DNA of 64,000 nt from positions 31,769-95,768 of the forward strand of contig JACVCH010000016.1 in the NCBI GenBank assembly GCA_016742175.1, given 5' to 3'. Shown here piece by piece: positions 17,443 through 26,482 of this stretch; position 1 is the stretch's first letter; each line of letters begins with the position of its first letter. The stretch comes from Rhizobiaceae bacterium (lineage in GTDB: Bacteria > Pseudomonadota > Alphaproteobacteria > Rhizobiales > Rhizobiaceae). The translations under genes were made by a program, and so were the position numbers. Below the pieces are notes generated by a model. It was given only the letters and a program-made list of their open reading frames with translations, did not search any database and was not told the DNA's origin.

Positions 17443-18480
17443 ATGTCCAGCTTCAAGCTACCGCAACGTCACTTCGCCCTGTCCCGTCGCCACCTCCTGA
17501 AGACCGCCAGCGCGGGCGCGGTGCTCGCCGCCACGGCAGGGCTGCCGTCGCGCCTCTTCGCGCAGGAGCCGCTCAAGGTCGCGGCCGTCTACACCGTGCC
17601 GACCGAGCAGCAATGGGTCAGCCGCATCCACCTCGCGGCGCAGGCCGCGCAGGAGCGCGGCGACATCCAATACACCTTCTCCGAAAACGTCTCGAACTCG
17701 GACTACGAGCGCGTCATGCGCGAATATGCCGAGGCCGGAAACCAGCTCATCCTCGGCGAGGTCTTCGGCGTCGAGCAGGCCGCGCGCCAGGTCGCGATGG
17801 ACTATCCCGACGTCGCCTTCCTGATGGGTTCGAGCTTCAAGGAAGACGCGGCCGTGCCGAACTTCGCACCCTTCGACAACTACATCCAGGACGCCTCCTA
17901 TCTCACTGGCCTCATTGCCGGCGCGATGTCCGAAAGCGGCAATATAGGCATGGTCGGCGGCTACCCGATCCCCGAGGTCAACCGCCTGATGCACGCCTTC
18001 ATGGCCGGCGCGCGCGAGACCAAGCCGGACGTGAAATTCCAGGTCGCCTTCATCGGCTCCTGGTTCGATCCGCCCAAGGCCAAGGAGACCGCCTTCGCCC
18101 AGATCGACGCCGGCGCGGACGTTCTCTACGCCGAGCGCTTCGGCGTGTCGGATGCGGCGCAGGAGCGCGGCATCCTCGCCATCGGCAACGTCATCGACAC
18201 CCAGGCCGACTATCCCGAGACGGTCGTCGCCTCGGCGCTCTGGCATTTCGAACCGACGCTCGACAAGGCAATCGCCGAAGTGCGCGGCGGCACCTTCACG
18301 GCGGCCGATTACGGCGTCTATTCCTTCATGAAGGAAGGCGGCTGCTCGCTCGCCCCGCTCGGCACCTTCGAGGGCAAGATCCCCGAGGAGATCAGGGCGC
18401 TCGTCACCGAGAAGGAAGCGGCGATCAAGGACGGCTCCTTCACCGTCGAGATCAACGACGAAGAGCCGACCTCGAGCTGA
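17443..18480 (+). CDS. BMP-family ABC transporter substrate-binding protein (Tat-exported)
   Basis: Periplasmic binding protein of 345 residues from the basic membrane protein/PnrA family, which binds nucleosides or purine-like ligands. The N-terminus has a twin-arginine signal (SRRHLLK) and a cleavage site near RLFAQ, supporting ATG 17443. Landmarks include GNIGMVGGYPIPEVNRLMHAF and the ligand-loop region AGADVLYAERFG. It is followed without a gap by an ATPase and then two permeases, the normal order of a nucleoside-type (CUT2-like) importer. The exact ligand is not determinable here. Confidence 0.92.
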   Translation: MSSFKLPQRHFALSRRHLLKTASAGAVLAATAGLPSRLFAQEPLKVAAVYTVPTEQQWVSRIHLAAQAAQERGDIQYTFSENVSNSDYERVMREYAEAGNQLILGEVFGVEQAARQVAMDYPDVAFLMGSSFKEDAAVPNFAPFDNYIQDASYLTGLIAGAMSESGNIGMVGGYPIPEVNRLMHAFMAGARETKPDVKFQVAFIGSWFDPPKAKETAFAQIDAGADVLYAERFGVSDAAQERGILAIGNVIDTQADYPETVVASALWHFEPTLDKAIAEVRGGTFTAADYGVYSFMKEGGCSLAPLGTFEGKIPEEIRALVTEKEAAIKDGSFTVEINDEEPTSS

Positions 18481-20012
18481 TGGCCGACGACACCGCCCGG
18501 CAGGCGCAGACCGTTCTGCGCCTTTCCGGCATCACCAAGCGATTTGGCGCGCTCACCGCCAATGACGCGATCGATCTCGACCTGAAGCGGGGCGAGATCG
18601 TCGCGCTTCTGGGCGAGAACGGCGCCGGCAAGACCACCTTGATGAACATCCTCTTCGGTCACTACGTGGCCGACGCGGGTGCCATCGAGGCGTTCGGCAA
18701 GCCGTTGCCGCCCGGCGATCCGCGCGCCGCGCTCGGCGCCGGCATCGGCATGGTCCACCAGCATTTCACGCTGGCCGACAATCTGACGGTGCTCGAAAAC
18801 ATCGCGCTCGGCACGCAGAGCATCTGGTCGCCGCGCCTCGACCGCACATCCGCGCGGGCGCGCATCGCCAGGCTTTCGGGCGAATTCGGCCTTAGCATCG
18901 ACCCGTCGCGCGCCGTTTCCGACCTCGCGGTCGGCGAGCGCCAGCGCGTCGAAATCCTCAAGGCGCTCTACCGCGACGCGCGCATCCTGATCCTCGACGA
19001 GCCGACGGCCGTCCTGACGCCGGGGGAGACCGAGGCGCTCTTCGCCACGCTGAAACTGCTCGTCGCGCAGGGTCTCTCCATCATCTTCATCTCGCACAAG
19101 CTGAAGGAGGTCATGGCCGTCGCCGACCGCGTCGTCGTCCTGCGCGGCGGGCGTCTGGCCGGAGAGCGTCGGACGGCCGAGACGACGCGCCAGGAACTCG
19201 CCGCCCTCATGGTCGGGCAGGAAGTCGCGCTGCCCAACGCCGCACCGCGCGAAGCCGGTCCGGTGCTGCTCGAACTGCGTTCCGTTTCGACGGCCGCAAC
19301 CGCCGGAACGCCACTGCGCGATGTCGCGCTGCGCCTCCACGGCGGCGTCATCACCGGCATTGCCGGCGTCTCCGGAAACGGGCAGGCCGCCCTTGCCGGC
19401 CTCCTCTCCGGCACCTTGTCGCCGCGGTCCGGCCAGTTGCTCGTCGGCGACGCAGCGCCCGCTGGATGGTCGCCCTGCACCGCCCTCGACCGCGGCATCG
19501 CCCGCATCCCCGAAGACCGCCACGCAGTCGGCTCCATTGCCGACATGAGCGTGACCGAGAACGTCATCTCCGAGCGTTACCGCACCGAATTCTCGCGCTA
19601 CGGCATGATCGACTGGGCCGCCGCGCGCCGGTTCGCCGAACGCCTGATCGCCGATTACGACGTCAAGTGCCCGTCGCCCGAAACCCGCATCCGCCTCCTG
19701 TCGGGCGGCAACATGCAAAAGCTCATTCTCGGCCGCGCGCTCGATCCCGACCCGGTCGTGATCCTCGCCAACCAGCCGACGCGCGGCCTCGACATCGGCG
19801 CCGTCGCCTACGTCCACGCCCGCCTGATCGAAGCGCGGGATCGGGGCGCGGCCGTACTTCTCATTTCAGAAGACCTCGACGAGGTCCTGTCGCTGTCCGA
19901 CCGCGTCCACGTCATCGCCGACGGCGAAATCTCGCGCCCCTTCGCGCGCGGCGAAAAGAGCATCAGTGAGCTCGGCGAGATGATGGCCGGCCACGGCCTG
20001 GAGGTCGCCTAG
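18480..20012 (+). CDS. Double-domain ABC transporter ATPase (nucleoside/BMP type)
   Basis: Cytoplasmic ATPase of 510 residues with two nucleotide-binding domains. The first has Walker A GENGAGKTTLM, signature LAVGERQRVEILKAL and Walker B ILILDEPTAVLTP. The second has the family-typical degenerate Walker A GVSGNGQAAL, signature LSGGNMQKLILGRAL and the sequence NQPTRGLD. Its ATG shares one base with the stop of the binding-protein gene. One ATPase therefore serves both permeases. The intergenic stretch after it carries a palindromic repeat element. Confidence 0.93.
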   Translation: MADDTARQAQTVLRLSGITKRFGALTANDAIDLDLKRGEIVALLGENGAGKTTLMNILFGHYVADAGAIEAFGKPLPPGDPRAALGAGIGMVHQHFTLADNLTVLENIALGTQSIWSPRLDRTSARARIARLSGEFGLSIDPSRAVSDLAVGERQRVEILKALYRDARILILDEPTAVLTPGETEALFATLKLLVAQGLSIIFISHKLKEVMAVADRVVVLRGGRLAGERRTAETTRQELAALMVGQEVALPNAAPREAGPVLLELRSVSTAATAGTPLRDVALRLHGGVITGIAGVSGNGQAALAGLLSGTLSPRSGQLLVGDAAPAGWSPCTALDRGIARIPEDRHAVGSIADMSVTENVISERYRTEFSRYGMIDWAAARRFAERLIADYDVKCPSPETRIRLLSGGNMQKLILGRALDPDPVVILANQPTRGLDIGAVAYVHARLIEARDRGAAVLLISEDLDEVLSLSDRVHVIADGEISRPFARGEKSISELGEMMAGHGLEVA

Positions 20013-20030
20013 ATGCCGTTCCGCCCGGCC

Positions 20031-20222
20031 ACCCCCCTCTGTCCTGCCGGACATCTCTCCCTCAGGGGGGGAGATCACTCGCCGAGACGCTGGCCCCTAT
20101 TCTACACCGTCGCAGGATTTTTGCCGGGCATGCCGCGCATGAACTCCCCCCTTGAGGGGGGTCCGAAGGACGGGCCGAGACCCGTGGCTCGGGCCTGGGC
20201 GGCCGGCAGGACAGAGGGGGGT
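20031..20222. repeat. MITE-like palindromic element with 20-bp perfect terminal inverted repeats
   Basis: A 20-base sequence beginning ACCCCCCTCTGTCC at 20031-20050 is repeated exactly in inverted orientation at 20203-20222. Inside are two further GC hairpins (TCTCCCTCAGGGGGGGAGA near 20055, and CTCCCCCCTTGAGGGGGG near 20145). The 192-base unit separates the ATPase from the permease genes of one operon and codes for nothing convincing. It fits a non-autonomous mobile or REP-derived element. No clear target-site duplication was seen. Confidence 0.65.
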
Positions 20223-20265
20223 GAACGTGCGCTCCACGCTGGAAAGCTTCGCGCGGAGAACCTGC

Positions 20266-21315
20266 ATGCGGCTTGAGCCGAAACCCCGCCCTTCCAAAAT
20301 CGCCCTCATCCTCTACCCGCTCGGCGCGGTCGCGGCGACGCTGCTGATCGCCTCGCTGCTCGTCATGGCCGCCGGCGCGTCGCCGCTGTCGGTCTTCGGC
20401 CTGGTGATCAAGGGCGCCGCCGGCTCGCAATTCGCGCTCCTCGAAACACTGACGCGCGCGACCCCGCTGATCTTCACCGGCCTTGCCGTCGCCGTCGCCT
20501 TCCGCGCCCGGCTCTGGAACATCGGTGCGGAGGCGCAGCTTTATGTCGGCGGCATCGTCACGGTGGTGCTGGGCACCGGGCTGCTGCCATTGCCCGCGCC
20601 GATCCTGATCCCCGTCATCATGCTGGCGACGATCCTCGCCGGCGGGCTCGTCCTGCTCGGCCCGGCGATCCTCAAGACCCGCTTCGGCGTCGACGAGGTG
20701 GTGACGACGTTGCTTTTGAACTTCGTCGTCCTGCTCTTCGTCTCCATGCTGCTCGAAGGCGTGTTGAAGGACCCGATGGGCCTCGGCTGGCCGCAGTCGC
20801 AGATGGTGTCGACTGATGCCAGGCTACCGCGCATCGTCGAGGGCAGGCGGCTTCACTATGGCTTCGTCATCGCGCTTGTCGCCGCCTTCGCGGTCTGGTT
20901 CGTGATGAAGAAGACCGCCCTCGGCTATGAGATGCGCGCCGTCGGCGTTAACGCCGAGGCAGCGCGCTTTGCCGGCATCCCGGTCAATGCGGTTCTGATG
21001 AAAACGGCGCTGATCTCCGGCGGCCTCGCGGCGCTCGGCGGCTTTTCGGAGGTCGCAGGTCTCAAGGGCAACCTGACGCTCGATCTGTCGTCGGGCTTCG
21101 GCTACACCGGCATCGTGGTCGCGATGCTCGCCATGCTCAATCCGCTCGGCGTCGTCGCGGCCGCCATCTTCGTCGCCGGCATCTTCGTCGGCGCGGACGC
21201 GATGAGCCGCGCCGCCGGCGTGCCGAGCTACATCGCCGAGGTCATGGTCGCGACCGCGCTCCTGACCATGGTCACCGCGATCATGCTGTCGCGCTACAAG
21301 GTGAGGTGGCGCTGA
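20266..21315 (+). CDS. Nucleoside-type ABC transporter permease 1
   Basis: Membrane permease of 349 residues (BPD_transp_2 family) with about ten hydrophobic segments and the motif FRARLWNIGAEAQLYVGGI, typical of the BMP-associated permeases. ATG 20266 is supported by GGAG at 20255-20258; in-frame GTG codons at 20221 and 20227 lie in or beside the repeat element and are less likely. The next permease starts inside its stop codon (TGATG). It forms a heterodimer with permease 2. Confidence 0.9.
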   Translation: MRLEPKPRPSKIALILYPLGAVAATLLIASLLVMAAGASPLSVFGLVIKGAAGSQFALLETLTRATPLIFTGLAVAVAFRARLWNIGAEAQLYVGGIVTVVLGTGLLPLPAPILIPVIMLATILAGGLVLLGPAILKTRFGVDEVVTTLLLNFVVLLFVSMLLEGVLKDPMGLGWPQSQMVSTDARLPRIVEGRRLHYGFVIALVAAFAVWFVMKKTALGYEMRAVGVNAEAARFAGIPVNAVLMKTALISGGLAALGGFSEVAGLKGNLTLDLSSGFGYTGIVVAMLAMLNPLGVVAAAIFVAGIFVGADAMSRAAGVPSYIAEVMVATALLTMVTAIMLSRYKVRWR

Positions 21316-22256
21316 TGGAATTTTTCGACATCCTCTTCACCGCCTCGTTCTGGGTCGCCGCGATCCGCATCGCCTCGCCGCTGATCTTCGCCACGATGGG
21401 CGAACTGATCTGCGAGCGCGCGGGCGTCCTCAATCTCGGCATCGAGGGCATCATGGTCGCCGGCGCGTTTGCGGGCTGGGTCACCGTCTACGCCGGCGGC
21501 GATTTGTGGACCGGCGTTGCCGTCGCAGCGCTCGTCGGCGCCGCCTTCGGCCTCGTCCATGCGACGCTGACCGAGCCTTTCGGCCTTTCGCAGCACGTCG
21601 TCGGCATCGGCATCACGCTGCTTGCGACGAGCCTCACCTACTTCACCTACCGCATCGTGCTGCCGCAGGTCTCCTCGCCGCCGCGCATCGAGCCCTTCCG
21701 CAACTGGGCGGTGCCCTATCTCTCCGACATCCCGGTTGTCGGCCCGGCGCTCTTCAACCAGACACCGCTGACCTATCTCGCCTTCGTCACCGTCGCGGTC
21801 GTCGCCTGGGTTCTCTACCGCACGCCGCTCGGCCTCGCCGTTCGCGCGGCCGGCGAGAACCCGTCGGCGGTCGAGGCGCAGGGCCTCTCGGTCACCGGCA
21901 TCCGCATGGGCGCGGTCATGGCCGGTTCGGCGCTGATGGCGGTCGGCGGCGCGTTCCTCACCATGTCGGCCTTCAACTCCTTCTTCTTCGAGATGGTCAA
22001 CGGCCGCGGCTGGATCTGCATCGCGCTCGTCGTCTTCGGCTCGTGGCGGCCGGGAAAGGCGCTCGTCGGCGCGCTGCTCTTCGCCGCCTTCGACGCCTAC
22101 CAGATCCGCCTGCAGCAGGTCGCCGGCGGCATCGTGCCTTATCAGGCCTTCCTGATGATGCCCTATCTCTTATCCATCGTCGCGCTGGTGCTCGTCGCGC
22201 GCCGCGCCAGCTACCCCAGGGCGCTGATGATCCCGTACCAGAAGGGCGAGCGCTAA
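21315..22256 (+). CDS. Nucleoside-type ABC transporter permease 2
   Basis: Membrane permease of 313 residues in the same family as permease 1, with ATMGELICERAGVLNLGIEG near residue 25 as the usual landmark. The start ATG shares a base with the preceding stop. It is the last gene of the BMP operon, and its end overlaps by four bases the end of the convergent polyamine-type permease gene, so no room exists for a separate terminator. Confidence 0.91.
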   Translation: MEFFDILFTASFWVAAIRIASPLIFATMGELICERAGVLNLGIEGIMVAGAFAGWVTVYAGGDLWTGVAVAALVGAAFGLVHATLTEPFGLSQHVVGIGITLLATSLTYFTYRIVLPQVSSPPRIEPFRNWAVPYLSDIPVVGPALFNQTPLTYLAFVTVAVVAWVLYRTPLGLAVRAAGENPSAVEAQGLSVTGIRMGAVMAGSALMAVGGAFLTMSAFNSFFFEMVNGRGWICIALVVFGSWRPGKALVGALLFAAFDAYQIRLQQVAGGIVPYQAFLMMPYLLSIVALVLVARRASYPRALMIPYQKGER

Positions 22257-23038
22257 GCCTCGACAACCTTCGCCGTGCGCCGCCTTGTATACGCGGCGAG
22301 CAGCGCCAGCAGCAGCGTTCCGACGATCAGCAGCAGCGCCGCGGCGGCGACCGCGGGCGAGATGTTCTCGCGGATGGAGGAAAACATCTGCCGCGCCAGC
22401 GTGCGCTGGTTCGGCCCGGCGACGAACAGCGTCAGCACCACCTCGTCCAGCGACGTCGCGAAGGCGAACACCGCGCCCGTCACGATGCCCGGCATGGCGA
22501 GCGGCATGGTCACGCGGCGGAACACTCGCGTCGGTGAGGCGCCGAGGCTGGCCGCGGCCCGTTCGACCGTCGGATTGATGCCCTGCAGCGCCGTCGACAC
22601 CGAGACGATGACGAACGGCACGCACAGGACGGCGTGCGAGAAGATGACGCCGAGATAGCTGCTGGCGAGCCCGATCTGCGCCAGCGAAATCTGCAGCCCG
22701 ACGCCGAGCACCACGGCCGGCACCACCATCGGCAGAAGGAAGACGGTGCGCAAGAGGTTGGGGAAGGGGATGCCACGTCCCCTCAGCCCGAGCGCGGCGA
22801 GCGTGCCGAGCACGACCGACAGGACCGTCGCCCCCGAGCCGATGATCAGCGAGTTGACGATCGAATTGCGCCAATGCGCGATCTCGCCGAGTTCCTGAAA
22901 CCAGCGCAGCGAATAGCCGGGGATCGGATAGTTGAGGAAGATGCTCGACGTGAAGGCGAGCGGCAGGATCGCGACGATCGGCAGGATCAGGAAGAGGGCG
23001 GCGGCAACGCCGAACAGGGCCTGGGCGACACGCAGCAT
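22253..23038 (-). CDS. Spermidine/putrescine-type ABC transporter permease (PotC-like)
   Basis: Inner-membrane permease of 261 residues, six helices, with the EAA motif region RAAASLGASPTRVFRRVTMPLA that docks on the ATPase. It lies three bases after the PotB-like gene in a minus-strand operon of binding protein, ATPase and two permeases. This family imports polyamines, opines, 2-aminoethylphosphonate and similar amine compounds. Confidence 0.92.
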   Translation of the reverse strand: MLRVAQALFGVAAALFLILPIVAILPLAFTSSIFLNYPIPGYSLRWFQELGEIAHWRNSIVNSLIIGSGATVLSVVLGTLAALGLRGRGIPFPNLLRTVFLLPMVVPAVVLGVGLQISLAQIGLASSYLGVIFSHAVLCVPFVIVSVSTALQGINPTVERAAASLGASPTRVFRRVTMPLAMPGIVTGAVFAFATSLDEVVLTLFVAGPNQRTLARQMFSSIRENISPAVAAAALLLIVGTLLLALLAAYTRRRTAKVVEA

Positions 23039-23041
23039 CTC

Positions 23042-24226
23042 TTACGCTCCCGTCGGCGCGCCGCCGCGCGACAGCCGGCCATAGACCAGATAGAGCACAG
23101 TTGTGACCGCCAGCAACAGGATGCCGAGCGCGCCGGCCATGCCCCAGTTCGCCGTCTGCAGCGCGTAGAAGGCGATGACGGACGAGATCATCTGGTCGTT
23201 CGGCCCGCCGACCAGTGCCGGCGTGATATAGTAGCCGATCGCCACCATGAAGACGAGGAGTGAGCCGGCCAGCAGCCCGGGCATCGAAAGCGGCAGCAGC
23301 ACCCGCCAGAATGCGCGCAGCGGCCGCGCGCCGAGCGAGGCGGCGGCCGGCATCAAGTTCTTCGGGATCGCCGAGACGACGGAGAAGATCGGCAGCACCA
23401 TGAACGGCAACAGCACATGTGTCATCGCGATGACGACGCCGAGCCGGTTGAAGATCAGCGGCAGCGGCCCGTCGATCCAGCCGAGCCCGATCAGCGTCTT
23501 GTTGATGATGCCCTCGTTCTGGAGAAGGATGAACCAGGCGGCCGTGCGCACCAGAAGCGACGTCCAGAGCGGCAGCAGCACGGCGAGCAGCAGCGCGTTG
23601 CGCTTCCACCCCGTCACCGAGGCCGCCAGCATCGCATAGGGTAGGCCGATCAGCGCGCAGAGCACGGTCACCGAGCCGGCGATGGCGAAGGTGCGCCAGA
23701 TGATCAACCGGTTGGCCGAGGCCGACGCCGCCATGCGCTCGATCTCGCCCGTATCGGAGCGCTCAAGGTCGAGTGCGGCGAGAAGATTGCGATCCGTATA
23801 GGGCGCGACCGAGGTCTGGATCGCCTGCCAGAAGCGCGGCTCGGCCCAGCGGTCGTCGACTTCGACGAGATCGAGCGTCTGCCCGTCCTCGAGATCGCGC
23901 GCAGCGTTTGCGGTACGGCCCATCAGCGTGCGAAAGCCCGACACCTGGCTGTTCAGCGTCCGCACCGCGGCGCCCAGCGTCGATTGCGGCGTCTCGCGCA
24001 GGTCCTCGACCAGCGCGGCCTGGATCTCGGCGTCGGGCATCGCCTCGCCGTCCCAGCTTCCGATCAGCTCCGCGGTGCGCGGAAAAGCGCCGCCGATGGC
24101 ATCGTTGCGGATCGATACGTCGACCATCAGCCAGAGCGGCCACAGGAAGAAGACGCCGAGAAAGATCACCAGCGGCGCGATCAGCAGCGCCGCCCGGCCA
24201 CGCTGCCGTGCCGAGACCGCGTTCAT
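23042..24226 (-). CDS. Spermidine/putrescine-type ABC transporter permease (PotB-like), long form
   Basis: Inner-membrane permease of 394 residues, about 100 longer than ordinary PotB. The excess is a polar, presumably periplasmic insert between the first and second helix (about residues 32-138). The EAA region ALGARPLRAFW is in normal form (AAASLGARPLRAFWRVLLPL). The start overlaps the stop of the ATPase gene. The long loop occurs in a known subfamily and may help dock the binding protein. Confidence 0.91.
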   Translation of the reverse strand: MNAVSARQRGRAALLIAPLVIFLGVFFLWPLWLMVDVSIRNDAIGGAFPRTAELIGSWDGEAMPDAEIQAALVEDLRETPQSTLGAAVRTLNSQVSGFRTLMGRTANAARDLEDGQTLDLVEVDDRWAEPRFWQAIQTSVAPYTDRNLLAALDLERSDTGEIERMAASASANRLIIWRTFAIAGSVTVLCALIGLPYAMLAASVTGWKRNALLLAVLLPLWTSLLVRTAAWFILLQNEGIINKTLIGLGWIDGPLPLIFNRLGVVIAMTHVLLPFMVLPIFSVVSAIPKNLMPAAASLGARPLRAFWRVLLPLSMPGLLAGSLLVFMVAIGYYITPALVGGPNDQMISSVIAFYALQTANWGMAGALGILLLAVTTVLYLVYGRLSRGGAPTGA

Positions 24227-25266
24227 GCGGCAAACACCGAGCAGTCGGCGGCGGCGAAGGAAACGGTCACGCTCTCGCCGGTGCGACGCTCCGCAGCGCC
24301 GCGCTCCAGCCGCGCGACCAGCGAAAGTGCGCCCGCGTCGAGGTGAAGCCGCAAATGGTCGCCTTGGTAGACGACGTCGGAAATCGTCGCCTGGAGCCGG
24401 TTGTCGCCATTGCCGTCGAGCCGCAGCCGTTCGGGTCGGATCGAGACGGAGACGCGGCTGCCCGCCGCATAGCCATGGTCGGGTGCGACAATCGTCGCCC
24501 CGTTCGTCAGTTCGACGGCCGCCGGTCCCTTGACCACGCCGTCGAGAAGATTGGTTTCGCCGATAAACTCGGCGACGAAGCGGTTGTGCGGATGATCGTA
24601 GACTTCGCCCGCGGTGCCGATCTGCGCGATCTTGCCGGCGTCGAAGATCGCGATGCGGTCGGACATGGTCAGCGCTTCGGACTGGTCGTGCGTGACGAAG
24701 ATGATCGTCAGCCCGAGCCGGCGGTGCAACTCGCGGATTTCGAGCTGCATTTCTTCGCGCAGCTTCTTGTCGAGCGCGCCGAGCGGCTCGTCCATCAGGA
24801 TGACCTTGGGCTCGTAGACGAGCGCGCGGGTCAGCGCAACGCGCTGCTGCTGGCCGCCGGAAAGCTGGTCCGGGCGGCGATCGGCCAGATGGCCGAGTTG
24901 CACACGGTCGAGCGCGGCCTTGACGCGCGGGCGGGTCTCTGACTTCGGCACGCCGCGCATTTCAAGCGGAAAGGCGACGTTCTCGGCAACGCTCATATGC
25001 GGAAAGAGGGCGTAGTTCTGGAAGACGACGCCCATGCCGCGCCTGTAGGGCGGCAGATGGTCGATCTTCTCGCCGTCGAGCAGGATGTCGCCCGACGTTG
25101 CGCCCTCGAACCCGGCGAGCATCATCAGGATCGTCGTCTTGCCCGAACCCGAGGGGCCGAGCAGGCTCAGAAACTCGCCCTTGCGGACTTCGAGATTGAG
25201 CCCTTCGACCACCGTGACCTGACCGAAGGTCTTGGACACGCCGCGAAGCTCGATGAAAGCGGTCAT
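24223..25266 (-). CDS. Spermidine/putrescine-type ABC transporter ATPase (PotA-like)
   Basis: Cytoplasmic ATPase of 347 residues with Walker A GPSGSGKTTILMML, Q-loop VFQNYALFPHMSV, signature LSGGQQQRVALTRAL, Walker B VILMDEPLGALD and H-loop FVTHDQSEAL. A C-terminal TOBE domain (from about residue 240) is present. It follows the binding-protein gene by 69 bases that contain a GC hairpin, and overlaps the next permease by four bases. Confidence 0.94.
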   Translation of the reverse strand: MTAFIELRGVSKTFGQVTVVEGLNLEVRKGEFLSLLGPSGSGKTTILMMLAGFEGATSGDILLDGEKIDHLPPYRRGMGVVFQNYALFPHMSVAENVAFPLEMRGVPKSETRPRVKAALDRVQLGHLADRRPDQLSGGQQQRVALTRALVYEPKVILMDEPLGALDKKLREEMQLEIRELHRRLGLTIIFVTHDQSEALTMSDRIAIFDAGKIAQIGTAGEVYDHPHNRFVAEFIGETNLLDGVVKGPAAVELTNGATIVAPDHGYAAGSRVSVSIRPERLRLDGNGDNRLQATISDVVYQGDHLRLHLDAGALSLVARLERGAAERRTGESVTVSFAAADCSVFAA

Positions 25267-25300
25267 GCAGCCCCGTCGATTGCTGGACTGGAAGAGAAGT

Positions 25301-25323
25301 GGCGCACCCTTGCGGGGTGCGCC
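25301..25323 (-). promoter_or_regulatory. Intercistronic GC hairpin in the polyamine-type operon
   Basis: Perfect 9-bp stem GGCGCACCC (25301-25309) with GGGTGCGCC (25315-25323) between the binding-protein and ATPase genes. There is no T-run, so it is more likely an mRNA-protecting hairpin than a terminator. It would favour high levels of binding protein. Confidence 0.5.
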
Positions 25324-25335
25324 TCCGAGGCTCGA

Positions 25336-26385
25336 TTACTGGGCGAGCCAGGCGTTGAAGCGCTCGTTGAGCTCTTCGATGTTGTCGACCCAGAAATCGC
25401 CGTCGAGCGCGATTGCGCCTTCGAGGTTTTCCGGCGAGGTCGGCAGTTCCGCCGCCACTTCCGGCGCCAGCGCCGCCCCGGCTTCGACATTGGTCAGGCC
25501 GTAGGCGATGAATTCGGGCAGCTTGGCCTGGTTTTCCGGCTGGCTGGCGAAGTTGATGAACTCGAACGCCGCGTCCTTGTTGGGCGAATCCTTCAGGACG
25601 ACCCACGAGTCGATCGCGTAGATAGAGCCCGGCCAGACGATCTGGAAATTGGTGCCTTCGGTCTTGTTGATGCCGGCGAGGCGACCATTATAGGCGGTCG
25701 TCATGACGACTTCGCCCGAGGCGAGAAGCTGGATCGGCTGCGCGCCAGCTTCCCACCACACGATGTCGCCCTTGATCTCGTCGAGCTTGGCAAAGGCGCG
25801 GTCGACGCCTTCGTCGGTGCCCAGCACTTGATAGACCTCTTCGACCGGCACGCCGTCCGCCATCAGGGCGAATTCGAGCGAGTATTTCGGGCCGCGCCGC
25901 AGGCCGCGCTTGCCGGGATATTCTTCCGTGTTCCAGAAGTCCTCCCAGCCGGTCGGCGCCTCGGTCAGCTTTTCCGCGTCGTAGGAAAGACCGGTCGTCC
26001 ACACGATCGCGCCGACGCCGCATTCATTGACGGCTGCGGGCAGGAACTTGTCCTCGCCGCCGAGCGCTTCCCAGTCGACCGTCTCGTACATCCCGTCGGC
26101 GCAGCCGAGCGCGAGCTCTTCGGTCTCGACCTGCACGACGTCCCAGTCCGCCGGGCGCGTTTCCATCTTGGCCGCGATCACGCCATAGCCGCCGTCCCAC
26201 GATTCCTCGGTGACGGCCGTGCCGGTCTCGGCGGTGAAGGGTTCGAAATAGATTTCGCGCTGCGCGTCCTGGTAGTTGCCGCCCCACGAGACCACGGTCA
26301 GGTTCCGGTCCTGAGCCGACGAGGACGCGATGGCGAGAACGGCGAAGGAGGAGGCGAGCGCAAGACGCTTGACTGTCGATTTCAT
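25336..26385 (-). CDS. Polyamine/opine-type ABC transporter substrate-binding protein (PotD/PotF family)
   Basis: Exported binding protein of 349 residues with a signal peptide ending near SSSAQ. The mature protein begins with NLTVVSWGGNYQDAQREIYF, typical of family 1 extracellular solute-binding proteins near PotD. First gene of the minus-strand importer operon. The 97 bases upstream hold concentric inverted repeats that could bind the adjacent XRE-cupin regulator. The ligand is unknown. Confidence 0.92.
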   Translation of the reverse strand: MKSTVKRLALASSFAVLAIASSSAQDRNLTVVSWGGNYQDAQREIYFEPFTAETGTAVTEESWDGGYGVIAAKMETRPADWDVVQVETEELALGCADGMYETVDWEALGGEDKFLPAAVNECGVGAIVWTTGLSYDAEKLTEAPTGWEDFWNTEEYPGKRGLRRGPKYSLEFALMADGVPVEEVYQVLGTDEGVDRAFAKLDEIKGDIVWWEAGAQPIQLLASGEVVMTTAYNGRLAGINKTEGTNFQIVWPGSIYAIDSWVVLKDSPNKDAAFEFINFASQPENQAKLPEFIAYGLTNVEAGAALAPEVAAELPTSPENLEGAIALDGDFWVDNIEELNERFNAWLAQ

Positions 26386-26416
26386 TTTCTTCCCCTGCGT
26401 TATTGGTTTTGGCTAT

Positions 26417-26460
26417 CCAATCACAGATTTGATCGGTTGAAACCGGCAATCCTCGATTGG
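26417..26460. promoter_or_regulatory. Concentric inverted repeats upstream of the importer operon, candidate operator
   Basis: CGGTT-GA-AACCG (26434-26445) is a perfect 12-base palindrome, flanked by CCAATC (26417-26422) and GATTGG (26455-26460) in mirror positions about the same centre. It lies between the regulator gene and the binding-protein gene. Binding by the XRE-cupin protein is inferred. Confidence 0.4.
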
Positions 26461-26482
26461 AAAGAATTATCACCAGATCGGA

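Noticed and set aside
20013..20276. Small open frame after the nucleoside-type ATPase
   Set aside because: It lies almost wholly in the palindromic element and has no recognisable protein features or ribosome site.
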